Shown here: positions 11,230 through 25,164 of the stretch, one piece after another | Layout of the letters: the number at the start of each line of letters is the position of its first letter | Numbering within the stretch: the first letter of the stretch is position 1 | DNA from: Microbotryum silenes-acaulis | Lineage: Eukaryota > Basidiomycota > Microbotryomycetes > Microbotryales > Microbotryaceae | Direction: 5' to 3' | Length of the DNA stretch: 64,000 nt | NCBI GenBank assembly: GCA_003665825.1 | Contig: QPFY01000001.1 | Coordinates: 1,419,001-1,483,000, forward strand | Notes under the pieces: generated by a model | What the model was told of the DNA's origin: nothing | Databases searched by the model: none | The model's input: the letters and a program-made list of their open reading frames with translations, nothing else | Position numbers and translations under genes: made by a program

Positions 11230-12127
11230 TCATTCGACTCGTTTGTTTGCCGCGGGCTTGAAACTTTTACCGTTTCGTTTCTGCCACTTGTAGGCACTCG
11301 AAGCGATCCAGATCGTGCCCAACCAGATGGCGATAAAGTTGACGAAATCGACAAACGGAAGATCGCTCGAAACGCCCGTCGCGATCGAGACGCCCAAGTT
11401 GGGTAATCTTGGTTGTGCGCAAGAGGAAGCGTGGGAATAAGACGCTCCTAGATCGAGTGGTTTGGGGTGGAGGTAGTGGTACGAAGTCGTCGATGAGGAT
11501 GGGGAAGGGGAAGGGAACGCCGAAAGCGCCGGTACGGGGGGACACCGTCGAATCACTTTGTTGCCTGGTGAGCGCAGTGTCATCTCCCTCAGTCCACATC
11601 TTGGTGTCCAGGAAGGACACAGCGAGATTTGTTAGCGACTCACTTGGGGGACATTTCCAAAACACGGCTGGGGCTTGGAGTTGAACGGACACGACGTCGG
11701 CTCGCTTGCCTTGTTCGAATCGACGTTCGACCGGTGTCTGGTACCGGAGATGCAGAGGGATCTGCACATCAAATTCAAGCTGTTCCTCTCTCTTCGTTCC
11801 CTTTGGATCATGAAGTCTCAACAACGCTTGTACTCCTCCCGCCTTCGTCACCGGTCCTTCCAAATCATCCTCCCCGACAACTTGAAACGACTCATCCTGC
11901 CCCTCCCCCGTCGAATCGGTATAACTCCCCAACCTTCCTTCATGATGCAGTTGAGCAAGTTGATACCGATCGAGAATCCACGAAGGTGATAGGTCGAGAT
12001 GGGTCCATAAGGAACAGCCTTGTTCGATCGCTCGCTGACGTTGCTCGGTTTGGTCGAGGTGGATCGAGAGGGTGACGATGGGGTGGAAGCCTGAGGAGGG
12101 GGCGATGGTCGTGTTGTACCAAGACAT
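11230..12127 (-). CDS. PBN1: PIG-X/Pbn1-like subunit of GPI mannosyltransferase I
   Basis: This ER membrane protein stabilises the PIG-M/Gpi14 mannosyltransferase, which adds the first mannose to GPI precursors. I infer two exons, 12127-11644 and 11564-11230, giving 272 residues. The luminal PIG-X domain shows LSPSWILDRYQL, IPLHLRYQTP and VQLQAPAVFWKCPP. After the splice, LPNLGVSIATG is followed by a single C-terminal membrane segment near FVNFIAIWLGTIWIASSAY and a short basic tail. Reading through the intron gives a different, longer C-terminus without a membrane span, so the spliced form is preferred. No N-terminal signal peptide is evident. The gene converges with the Rho GTPase gene. Confidence 0.85.
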
Positions 12128-12759
12128 TGTGATAATGTAGTGATTGCTACGAGAGTGCCTTGACGGGAAAGCGATATAGGCTCAGCCGGGCACAGATGGC
12201 TCAGGGGCAAAGTGAACGAACGAGTTGGGCACCACAACCGGCTCGATCGGTCGCGATCAGCTTCTCGGACAATCGTCGACTCGGAATCGGAGAGCCGGGC
12301 ATCTCAACATCGGCCACGTTGTAGGAGAACTCGAGTGGTGCACAGATTGTGCCTCCAAAAGGAGTGCCTATTTTGACTGTGATCCTCGATTCTGACGTGG
12401 AATGAAGGGGTGGCATCAGCGCTGCCACTTGACGAGGACTCGAAAAATTCCTCTTTTGCCAAGTTGAAAACCCTCTAATTGATTCAGACATATGCCACCC
12501 AGCATCGTCTAAATGTCGGTTTCTGACATGGTCAAAACAAAGTCTCTCGACCAAGGCTCACCAAGCGGTACTTGGGTAAGCTCAACCCGCTTTTTCGAGC
12601 AGAACAGCCCGAGCACTGAGCATCATGCGCCAGGAAGTTGAAGACGGGCCAACGGACCGCACGGCCCGGGTCGCGATCGGAGGTTTCCCACCGCCTTCTC
12701 TCGTGTCCCAAGCCCGACGACCACAAAAACCGGATTCAAACCGCGGGCCTTGTCTTTGA
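12128..12759. other. Divergent intergenic region, PBN1 / IAH1
   Basis: In these 632 bp I see no supported gene. Small open frames on the minus strand lack family features. It lies between divergent starts and presumably holds both promoters. Confidence 0.4.
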
Positions 12760-14225
12760 ATGTCTCTCTGGCTGTGGATCTTCCCTTGCTTCCTCGGCTG
12801 CATCTGCGTGTTCACGTTCATTCAAGACCATCTGGCTGCCAAGATGGGTCCTCCTACGATCTTGATGGAGACCGTGACGATGGTTGGTGGTCAGTCCCGA
12901 CTCCCGACTCCCGACTCCCGTTGCGCCGCCCTCACCCGCCTCCCCTTCCACCTGAATCCTTCATCGCACACGCAGTGACCGCGGCACTTCGGACAGCTGA
13001 TCACCACTTCGGTCATTCTTGTGCCATGGACTGACTACCAGACTCGATTACCCAAGGAGCTTGGGCTCTCAATGGAACGGGTGCAGCATTGGCCAATGCC
13101 TACCAACGCAAGCTGTCAGTCTCGAAGAGATCCACCACACGACTCTGCAAGCCGACGTGCTCATTTCGGCTCATGTGATCCTCTTTATGCAGTGATGTCG
13201 TTAACCGTGGATTTGCAGGTAGGTTTTCGATGCAGGCCCGTGGGAGCAGGTCGCATGAACACGTGCTGATCACATTCTGTCCCCTCACAGGCTACAACAG
13301 TTCGTTCAAGCAGATTCGGCCTCGATATGACATGCAAACACTCTAGCTGACCCTCCGACCCTTCTGCATTTGAAAAGGCGTCTGGGCACTTGCCGTGGCT
13401 AAGGAGGTCAGTTGCACCTCCGGACTAGACACCTGCTTGAAAGCAATCCACCAATGCCCTCCCCCTCGGCGTACATCTGCAACCCGCAGTTCTTGCCCAA
13501 GAAGACCGATCGTCTCCCCAAAATGGCTTTGATGACCATCTGGCTCGGTGCAAACGAGTGCGTAAAGAGAAGTGTTCAAGCAGAACGCGTCGCCCTCACG
13601 ATCCCGACCTAACGCTGAAGAGGAATCTTCGCTCTCCCGCTGCAGTGCCGCTCTCCCGCCTTCACCTCAGTCGATCACGGTTGAAGAGTTCAAAGCTGCC
13701 CTCCACAGCATCATCAACCTCGTCAAGGACTCCAACTCACCCTGGTACTCCCCCACGACCAAGTTCCTCCTCATCACCCCACCCCCCGTCGAAGCTGACG
13801 TACGCAACAACGAACTCATGTCCCGAATCCCCGCCCGCGTCCCCGATCGGGATACCGAACGGACGCGCCTTTTCGCCGTCGCCGTTTTGGAAGTCGGTCA
13901 AGAAGCAGGGGTCCCCGTCGTCGATACGTGGACCGCGATCACGCAAAGGGCTGCGCAAACCCCCGAGGGATTGAGCAAATTCCTCTCCGACGGTTTACAT
14001 TTGACTGCCGAGGGTTATGGCGTCGTGACAGAAGGTGTGGCGAATGCGATCGTGACGAGGTTGCCTGAACTGCATTGGGATCGATTGGGCGAGGTCTTCC
14101 CCGCTTGGACGGAGATCGTCAACGAGGGAGCGCTCGAACCTATCCTGGCCAAGCATGCCAGGGTGCCGCCGCAGGTGTCGCAACACCCGCCGCAATATTC
14201 TGTAGACTCCAAGTCTGAGCTATAA
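12760..14225 (+). CDS. IAH1: IAH1-like SGNH-hydrolase esterase
   Basis: This is a GDSL/SGNH lipase-esterase related to isoamyl-acetate-hydrolysing esterase. I infer seven exons: 12760-12889, 13042-13114, 13193-13218, 13291-13299, 13378-13406, 13490-13557 and 13646-14225. The product is 304 residues, or 276 if ATG 12844 is used. Block I is MVGDSITQG, split by the first intron. GYNS carries the Gly block, IWLGAND the block III Asn, and SDGLHLTAEGY the catalytic Asp-His pair. The longer start adds a hydrophobic N-terminus (MSLWLWIFPCFLGCICVF), a possible signal anchor absent from yeast Iah1. The 9-nt exon 4 is needed to keep the frame; without it a TAG interrupts the gene. Confidence 0.85.
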
Positions 14226-14410
14226 GCACAACGTCGCTACATAGGAAAGTAGTGTATGACCACCATCGACTCTTGCAATACCATCAGTCTTGGCATGCCG
14301 TCGTTCAATGCACTGTGATGGAGAGTCAAGCCAAGCGACATGAACTCATCGTTCAAAATTTCATGGACTCGTATCGAAAAAGATCCTCCCCACTCCAAAC
14401 AACACCGCCT

Positions 14411-15780
14411 CTATCTCCCACCCTTGACCTTCTTCTTAATCGCACCTTTCTTGTTAGCCTTAGCAGGCGTATTCCCCTTACTCGGCGTCGCCGACGGGGT
14501 CGACTTGTTGCTCGTCGCCGCAGCATCCCCATTTTTTGTACCAGCTACAGGCATGGGCACGTCGATATCCTCATCTTCGTCGACCTCATCATCGTCTTCA
14601 TCGTTAGTGTTGTTCTTGCTCGCGTTCTTCGAGCTCGGCTTCCTGGCTTTCGAAGGCGTCACAACGGGCGAAGGCGGCTTGGTCGTCGTGGTCCTCGCTT
14701 CCAAGGGAGCCTGACTGTGACTGTGACTATGGCTATGAACGTCGCCATCACCGTGGCTGTGACTGTGACCAGCATGCTCGTCCGCCGAAGCGGGGGCGGG
14801 GGTCGATTCCGGACCATCGGTCGAGTGAGCGTGAGAGGGTTCGTCAGATGTGACGAGCGAAGCGACGAGCGGGTTCGAGGGTGCGAGCGTCAAGGACGAA
14901 GGTGTGAGGTAAGTCGTCGGGGCAAGGACGTTGGAAGCGGGACCGGCAGCGATCTTGGCCTCTGTTGATCGCGCAGACAGTATTTGGGTCGCGTCAGTTC
15001 TGACCCAAGCCTGCTTTAGACAAAGACTGAAGCCGAGACCGACCTTCGATTTTACGATTCTCGGCGATCTTGTGATACGCCTCCTTGAACTTTTCATGAC
15101 CGACCATCTCACTTGCCAAACCAAAGATCTGTTGCCCATAGCCGTCTTGGAACGTATTGGCCTCTTGAACGACCTCGACGATCTCGGCTTCCAATTCCTT
15201 CTCCGCCTCTTGGAAGCGTTCCCAGAGATCATCGCCGATCTGGCCTTTGGTCAAGAGCGTTTGTAGGGCTTGTTTGGAATCGCGGATGGTCCAGATGAGC
15301 TTGACGTCGTCCATCGCTCGACGCAACAAGGCCGCGATCAGGATAGGACGAGGAGGGGCCGGGTCGAGCGAGAGTAAGGAAACGTAAATGTCCCGGGACT
15401 TGTGTTGAGGGAACCAGGACTTTTCCACAACTTTTTCTGTAGGCGGTTGAAGCGACATGTCAGGACTTCGACGACAGTGATATACGCTTAAATCAGGGGA
15501 TACCCGAACATCTCGATGTGAGGTGTGAGGTTTTAGCGGCTTTGACTGACTGTTTTGGGCCTTCCTGTAAAAGCGGGAGAAGACGGCCAAGGATCCAAAC
15601 AGGAAGACAAGGTCTGGGTAACCAATACACAACGGGGACGCCACGGTCAGCTCTGTGCGCGCATGGAGGTTGTGGTCCGTACGCGAACGATCGACGTGTC
15701 CGAATTGAGGCAGACGACATCCGCGGTGAGCGGGACAGAGCATAACACTTACAGCTGATGGGAACGAATATGGAAACCAT
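14411..15780 (-). CDS. SEC66: Sec66/Sec71 subunit of the post-translational translocon
   Basis: This is a component of the Sec62/63 complex for post-translational import into the ER. I infer four exons: 15780-15753, 15613-15551, 15436-15044 and 14961-14411, giving 344 residues. Exons 1-2 encode a short luminal stretch plus one membrane segment (YLVFLFGSLAVFSRFYRK). The conserved cytosolic domain follows: SWFPQHKSRDIYVSLL, ALLRRAMDDVKLIWTIR, KGQIGDDLWERFQEAEKEL and GLASEMVGHEKF. The C-terminal roughly 170 residues are a non-conserved tail with a His-rich stretch (near HSHSHGDGDVHSHSHSHS), an acidic block and a lysine-rich end. The tail is much longer than in yeast Sec66. Confidence 0.88.
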
Positions 15781-16858
15781 CCTGACGAGGTAGTCTTGTT
15801 TCTACCCGGATGAGTTGCTTGGGAGAAGGTGGACTGGACTGCGTTGGAAGAGGCAGAGAGACAGGCAGCGCGAGTGAGACAAGGCTGCATCGCTGACGCG
15901 CCTCTCGTGAGCTCTCGTGAGCCTGGCAGGCCTAAGCGCGTGACAGGCAGCCGGCGGGTTGCTGCATCTGATTCGGGATATCTAGCGAAAATCGTCTCTG
16001 ACAGGGTTTTCTCGGTCTCAGCGTCGGAAGCAAGCGAACACTACATAATGGGCCATATTACCAGTGTTAATAGGATAATCGGCCAACGGCTGCCGTCCGA
16101 AGATTCGGCACCAAAGTTTCAGCTTGGTTCAGCCCAGCAGAAAGATTGCCAATGCCACAGCAGGTTCAATTTCCTATCACCTCTAGCGCTTTTCTACTGG
16201 AAGGATGAGAGTTACCTGAAACCGTCAAATAGGCTTTCCTTACCCCCGCGCTAGGAGCTAGTGGGGATTCGCCCGGTTGGTGATAGGGGCGACGAGCGAG
16301 AACTCTGAATGCTACTGACGCTGCGCAAAGTCGCGGTGCCAAAGGCAGCGAGTCGTTCCTAGTGATCTGAATACTCTTGAGGTGGGTCCTAGCCTCAAAA
16401 GCAAGCTCGAGTGTGGTGCACTTGCAAGCCTCAACTGCATGAATGGTTTGGATCTTGCTCGCGAAAATTGGCGGCGCGACAATTGTACGAGCAGCTCTTC
16501 TGGAAGCGAGAACACGATCTCGGGCAGCCCAGGTGTTCTTGAGAAAATTTGGTAGTATCTCTGTCTTCCTCGAAGCTAATTCCTACGCTCTGCTGTAACT
16601 ATGTGACAGAGGCTGAACCCCGCCCATCAGGAGAGGCAAATGTCAAGAGGCCCGAGCGGGCCGACAGAGTAGGACAGAGTAGTCTGACAGAGTGAGCGCT
16701 TCTGGGGGATGCGCCATCGAAGCTGGACGGGGGGACCGGGTTGACGCGACCCCCATCACCGTTACCCGCGTTCACTCGGACCCGCTGGACGACCTGACCT
16801 TGTACTCTATCCGACTAGATTTCCGAGGTTGTCGTTCTGGTCTATCGTCGACGTCGAG
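15781..16858. other. Intergenic region, SEC66 / PP2A-B56
   Basis: In this 1.08-kb region between divergent genes I see no supported gene. The longest frame (15829-16254, plus) has no recognisable features. Around 16666-16694 there is a short imprecise repeat of GACAGAGT. Both promoters presumably lie here. Confidence 0.4.
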
Positions 16859-19800
16859 ATGAAGAGCATTCAGAAACGACTGGTCAGTCACTCCCACTGC
16901 CTCGCTTGCGTTCGTTCACGCTCCACTCGACGGCCCCTCCACGCCGCTGTCCCCCCGGTCTCCCTCACCGGTCCCAAGGCGGGCCATTGTGCGATCGCAC
17001 ACCGTCGGCGATCCGACTGCGAGGCGTGCGAGCTGGATCGTTCTGGTAGATGGACGATGGACGATGCTGACATACTTCTTCCTCTCTCTCTCTCTCACCT
17101 CTGCCCTTGTCCCACCCCGACCTCTCCGGATACGGCTCGACTCGTGGTCTGGCCTCGTCGTCGTCGTCGATCAACCCGCGTACACGATCACCACCACCAC
17201 CACCATCCCCATCTCGCTCGGCGGCTCCCCCTCCTCTTCCGCGTGCCGGCAATGCTCGCCTATACAACCCACAGTTGAACCGCAACTCCAAAGACGCCAA
17301 CTCATCTTCTTCGTCCAACGGCAAATCAGGTCCCAGTTCGACCTCAGCCCAGTCCGGCAAGGGCGCGCCTCCGCCTCAAGGAGCCCAACACGCCCCTGCC
17401 GCTGCTCCCGGCGGTTCCAGTCGCGGTAGCGCCGGTGCATCGACCTTCTCGGGCGGTGCGCCGTCCCACAAAGGTGGCCCGTCCGCACCTTCAATCGTAG
17501 TATCTCCTGAGCACGTAAGTCGGCCTGCTCCCGGTCGTGTTGCATTCGGGACCTGGATCGGTGCCCTCGGATCGCGCTGTCTCGCTGGTCGTGCCGGCGT
17601 CCCCCGGCCGTCGAAGGCCTCCATCGACCACCACCAACCGAGGCCGGACGCGCGCGTGTTCCTTGTCGGTGTCGTGGTCACTCCGACCTGTGACAGGCAT
17701 CGTCATGCCTATTGCTCTGGCACAGGCTTGTGCTGCGTGTCATATTGGCCATCATGCTCTCGAGATTGTACCACCAGGAAGCACACTGATTCCATCTCCA
17801 CATGGGCACACAGGCCGTGATGCCGCAGGACCCGATGCCTCACCCTTCCAGTCAACCCCACCACCCCATCTCCCCGAATCGCGCCGGCGCACCCATGGCC
17901 GGTGCACCCTTCGCCACCATTGGTGGACCAGGATCGTCTTCGTCGCCGCCTCCACCGGGTGCACCCCCGCTCACGGGCTTGTCTCCTGCCGGAACACCGC
18001 CCAAGGCCGGATCGGCGGGGTTGCTCGCGGGCGCAGGCAAGTTGCGCCCCGTCGCGGCTGCAGGACCCAAGGATACGATCCCGACATCAAAGACGCCGAG
18101 GAAGCAACGCAGCTCGAGGTTCCATGTCACAGAGAGGGTCGAGTTGGAGCGGCTGCCAGGGTTCATGGGTCAGTTCGCCCTTTCTATGACGAGTCGCGAT
18201 TCGATGACCACTTCTCTGACCCTATTCCCCCACTCGTTCCATGTACCCACTAGAGGTCCCGCCGTCGGAACGGCACGATCTGTTTTTGCAAAAGCTACAC
18301 CAGTGCTCGGTCGTATTTGACTTCAACGATGCCTCGACCGAGATTGAGGGCAAGCAGATCAAGTCGGCGACCCTGTCCGAGATGCTCAGTTGGATTTCGT
18401 CGCAAAGGGGTGTCATCACCGAGTCGGTTTATCCCGAGGTCGTGGCGATGGTCAGTTGAACCGCGCATGGGCTAGTATTTGCTCTGGTTGATCACTGGAC
18501 TGACCACAGCCTCCCAATACATAGTTCGCATCAAACTTGTTCCGATCGATCCCCCCACCCGTGAATCCAACCGGGGACGCCTACGACCCCGAGGAGGACG
18601 AACCCGTGCTCGAACTCGCATGGCCCCACTTGCAAATCGTCTACGAATTCTTCTTGCGCTTCGTCGAAAGCCCGGACTTCAACACCAACATTGCGAAACG
18701 CTTCATTGATCAACAATTCGTTCTCCAGGTCAGTTAGAGGGAACGAGGTGGAGAACCACTCGCGAGTGTGCTTGCTGACATTCGCACCCCTGCATGATCC
18801 CAGCTTCTCGAACTTTTCGACAGCGAGGACCCGCGCGAGCGTGACTTCCTCAAAACGACACTGCATCGCATCTATGGCAAATTCCTCAACCTGCGCGCCT
18901 TCATCCGTCGCTCGATCAACAACGTCTTCTTCCAATTCATCTTCGAAACCGAGCGACACAACGGGATTGCGGAGCTGCTCGAGATCCTTGGGTCCATCAT
19001 CAACGGCTTCGCTCTACCGCTCAAGGAGGAGCACAAAACGTTCTTGACGCGTGTGCTGATCCCTCTGCACAAGGTCAAAGGATTGGCCTTGTACCACCCT
19101 CAGCTGGCGTACTGCGTTGTCCAGTTCCTCGAGAAGGATTCGAGCCTGACCCAGGAGGTCGTCGAGGGCTTGCTCAAATACTGGCCCAAGGTCAACTCGC
19201 CCAAGGAGGTCATGTTCCTCAACGAGGTGGAGGAGATCCTTGACGTGATCGAGCCGATCGAGTTCCACAGAATCATGGTCAAGCTCTTCTCGCAGCTATC
19301 GCGGTGCCTCAGCTCCCAACACTTCCAGGTCGCCGAACGCGCCTTGTATTATTGGAACAACGAGTACATCGTCAACTTGATCGGCGCGAACATCCAAACA
19401 ATATTGCCGCTGGTGTTCACGTCGCTATATACGAATTCGAATGGGCACTGGAACAGGTGAGCGTGGAACCGGAAGATCTGGGGTCTGCGCCACTCACGTA
19501 GTCACTGAACCGCCTGCTCTCTCCGTGTACGCCCGCAGGCAAATTCATAACCTCGCTTATAACGCTCTCAAGCTACTGATGGAGATCAACGCCGACGTGT
19601 TTGAGCAATGCTCGGCCGAATACAAAAAGTCGCGGCAAGCGTGAGTGGACGACGCGTTTAACCCATGTACCCGCTGGTTCCTGACTTGTTGAGCCCTATC
19701 GTGGCCCCATCTTTCTACAGTGAGAAGGCGCGACAAAAGCTGCGCGAACAAAAATGGCAGATGTTGCGAGACGATGCGCTCAAGAACAAGAACGCCACAA

Positions 19801-20301
19801 CGCCTCTACCGGCGTCGCTTCTTTCGGACGACTTGGTGCCGCAAGGGACGTACAACCCGATGCAAGACCTCGAGGATGAAGGGGATGGATCGTTCGGGGA
19901 TATGGAGGACGATGGGCAGCAGATGTCGATGCGGTCCGGGGGTGGTGGGTACAATGATGATGCGGATCGGTCATACGGGAGACTGTATCAAGGCGAGGAT
20001 GCGATGGAGAGTGATGATGGGCACGGTGATTTGGTGAGTGGTTGCGCGCGTCTCAAGCTCCTGTTTGGAATGGTGTGTTGACTGTTCTGAGAAACTGATC
20101 TTGGCTGCGCATCCCCCATTACAGCCGAATGCTTTTCCCGAAACGGCGCGAAAGCAACTTCCCGGCTCGAGTGGACCGCAAGCGCCGCACGTGCGGCGGA
20201 AGTCGGTCATTCCCGTCGATGCGTCCATCTTGAAGGAATTGGCATCGCATAAACCGTTGGACGATGCACCTCTGATCGGATCACGGCCGCCGAGGCAGTA
20301 A
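16859..20301 (+). CDS. RTS1: PP2A regulatory B subunit, B56/B' family (Rts1/Par1-like)
   Basis: This is a substrate-targeting subunit of protein phosphatase 2A. I infer nine exons: 16859-16882, 17275-17514, 17814-18168, 18254-18450, 18525-18728, 18804-19456, 19539-19640, 19721-20033 and 20125-20301, giving 754 residues. Exon 1 encodes MKSIQKRL. A disordered Ser/Pro/Gly-rich region of about 200 residues leads to the HEAT-like core: [80 protein letters not shown] and [17 protein letters not shown]. The end of exon 1 is the least certain point: the first intron would be about 390 nt, with a long AG-free zone before the acceptor. B56 subunits act in stress response, mitosis and septation in fungi. 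Confidence 0.92.
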
Positions 20302-21428
20302 GGACGAGAAGGAGGATAAGGAACGAACGCAAGAGCGAACTGGACACGGGACGCGATGACTCTCTCGTCTCTTGCATTACACGCATCATGCTCGCTGGTC
20401 GTTTAATCGGTGCTTCTTCTCTTTACCGTGACGTGTTTCAATGCTTCTATGGCTGTGCTCATGACTACACTCTAACCAACCCACCCTCGTACTCGTATGC
20501 GCCCTAGTTCTTCGCCCCCCCCCCCGTCCCCACTCCCCCCTCCCCCACTCTCTCCCCAGCTTGATGACCCCGGTGATGATTCTTTTTCTTCTCTCCTTCG
20601 ACTACTCCCCCCTTGTTCCTCTTACTTTTCCCTTCTCACACGCTGTTCTTTCTCCTCACTTCTTCTTTTTGTGTTTTCGTGGTGTGTGACTTTTGAAAGA
20701 ACGAACGAAACTGGCCAATGCAACCCTTTGAAAATCAAGTCTCTTTTACCCTCGAAATTGATCCGTCCAAACCCGCGCCCAGAAAAACCCGCTAGCGCGC
20801 GCGCGTGAACCAAAGCGCTGCGCCGACCGAGGGGGCCTCTTCGTTTCCTGGCCAAGACCTTGCGCTGCACTTTGCTTGCTTAATCCGCCAAGTTCCAAAA
20901 GTGAGTCAACGCGAACAACATTCCTCGTCACGACATCATCATCGATCGGACGACAACGACACATCCTCTTACTCGGCACGGATGATGTGGTTGCAGTGAG
21001 AATGACGTTGGGTAGGCGCTGGACAGGCGTGGTGGTGGGCGGGCGCAGGCGTAGGCGCGAGGGGGAGAAAAAAGCGTCCCGCTGATGGGCCCAGGCCGAG
21101 CGGCAGGAGCACGGCGTAAACATGGTCCTGTAGGGCGATTGGTGGGCTGGATGTGATTGCAGGAGGGATATATGAACGTACTGGGTTGGGAGATGGGGCT
21201 GGGTCGTTGAAAGCATGCCGCTGGCGTATGCATAATGACAACGACGAATGGCCAGACGCCCACCACCACTCGACTGCGAAAGCCCCGCGCCGCCCAGCCG
21301 CGACGCACGCGAGCACGAATACGATCACGACCCACTCGACCGCACACGAGCATACCGTCTCTGACTAATCAAGAATCACGGTCGACCGTGAAGAATCGGA
21401 TGCTGACCTTCTCTTGCTCCTCCGTTAG
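20302..21428. promoter_or_regulatory. Upstream region of ribosomal P1 gene, probable 5'-UTR intron
   Basis: This 1.1-kb region contains no supported coding gene. It has C- and T-rich tracts around 20515-20670 and a (GC)n stretch near 20795. GTGAGT at 20900 and the pyrimidine-rich sequence ending CTCCGTTAG at 21428, immediately before the P1 ATG, could bound a leader intron of about 530 nt. Ribosomal protein genes in fungi often carry such introns; here it is inference. Confidence 0.4.
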
Positions 21429-21909
21429 ATGTCGTCCGAACTCGCTACCACATACGCCGCTTTGATCCTTGCCGACGAGGGTATCGAGATCTCTGTGCGT
21501 TCACAACGCGTCGCCGCATCGTTTCTAATCACCGTACAAGCACTAAACATGTAACGCTTGCCTATCGATCGTCACAGTCTGAGAAGATCCTCGCTCTTAC
21601 CACCGCCGCCAAGGTTGAGGTCGAGCCTATCTGGGCCAACCTTCTCGCCAAGGTCGGTCTCTCCCTTGATCCCTACAAAGGAAGAGAACTTCACGCTGAC
21701 CCGCCATGTTCTTCCTACAGGCCCTCGAGGGCAAGGACGTCAAGGACTTGTTGTCGAACGTTGGTGGTGGAGGAGCCGCCGCTCCCGCCGCCGCCGCCGG
21801 TGGAGCCGCTGCCGCTGCCGCTGCCGCTGCCGCCGCCGAGCCCGAGAAGCCCAAGGAGGAGGAGAAGGAGGAGTCCGATGACGATATGGGCTTCGGATTG
21901 TTCGATTAA
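21429..21909 (+). CDS. RPP1: 60S acidic ribosomal protein P1
   Basis: This is a stalk protein of the large ribosomal subunit that recruits translation factors. I infer three exons: 21429-21494, 21578-21652 and 21721-21909, giving 109 residues. The N-terminal dimerisation domain reads [21 protein letters not shown], then [19 protein letters not shown] and [15 protein letters not shown]. An Ala/Gly-rich hinge follows, and the protein ends [12 protein letters not shown], the universal P-protein tail. ELA..YAALIL near the start marks P1 rather than P2. Codon use is strongly biased to C-ending codons, as expected for high expression. Confidence 0.95.
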
Positions 21910-22490
21910 ACCAACAACCTACCTGCTGTTGCGTAGATCGAATCGATTGGAAACATCCTTTTCAACCTTTCAAAACCCTGGGCGTCGATGCTCTTTTCTT
22001 CTTGGGACACTTGGGGGCAAGGGATGAGAGGTGGGATCTCCGACGGATCGTGGAAGTTGAATGCAAATTCTTCAAGTCTTAGTCTCGCGCGGGTTGTGCG
22101 ATTACTCGTCTTTTATCTCTGCTCTTGTGTGCTGGCTCGCCTGAGATGTCTGAGAGAAGCCCCTGATCGACGAGAATCGGTCTGAGCGGAAATTCCGGAC
22201 TTATCGGATGTCGATTTTTCTTGCTTCTTTGCAATCATCGCCCTAGGTGTTCTACGATTGAAGTGAGGCCTGTGTAGAACTCACCCGGTGAAGAAACGTG
22301 ATCAGAGATCGAGGCTCAAAGAAAGACCGGATATTTTGATCAAGACGACGATCGGCGGTCGACTGATTTGGGGAAACGGGCAGCGAAACGCTTGATCGCC
22401 TTCTTTGACCACCTCCTACTCCGTCCCCTCACCTCGGATCGTCAGCTTTCGTTTGTTCAACCTTATTGGGGCATACTCCTGTGTGTCGTG
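21910..22490. other. Intergenic region, RPP1 / ALT1
   Basis: These 581 bp hold the P1 3' UTR and the promoter/leader of the downstream transaminase. I see no further gene. Confidence 0.4.
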
Positions 22491-24864
<2,374 letters not shown>

Positions 24865-25164
24865 AAAGGTGACTTTTCGGAGGAGGTTGTGTTTGCGCCT
24901 CTTTGAGTTTTGTCGTGTGTAGAGTGTACAGTCCTCTTTGTTTCCGGTGTTGAGAATATCGTCAAAGTCCCGTCTTGGACAGGATAGTTCGGATCACGTC
25001 CGACGGGCGAACCGAGTCAAAATGCACTCCTGGATTCAATACAACAAACGAGAGAAGACGACCTCGAACGTAGAACTCTCGTTAGACCAAACCCCCCCCC
25101 CCCCCAAGATGATCGCACCACACCGGCAACGCAACGGTGAAAACCCACCACCTACCCCACTGGC

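Noticed and set aside
13291..13347. Premature stop making the IAH1-like gene a pseudogene
   Set aside because: A GTTCGT donor after nine bases keeps the frame and restores the family sequence GYNSVWAL.
15829..16254. 141-residue plus-strand frame between SEC66 and PP2A-B56
   Set aside because: No domain, no splice context and no composition like neighbouring genes; it lies in the likely promoter region.
17107..17274. Protein-like open frame upstream of PP2A-B56 exon 2
   Set aside because: There is no AG acceptor and no in-frame ATG to begin it after the in-frame TGA at 17068, so it is more likely part of the first intron.
20497..20808. Pro-rich frame upstream of RPP1
   Set aside because: It is produced by C- and T-rich low-complexity sequence and has no gene-like features.
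25090..25105. Long C runs (also near 20515 and 58760) as functional elements
   Set aside because: Simple homopolymers in non-coding or intronic sequence; better treated as places where sequencing errors are likely.
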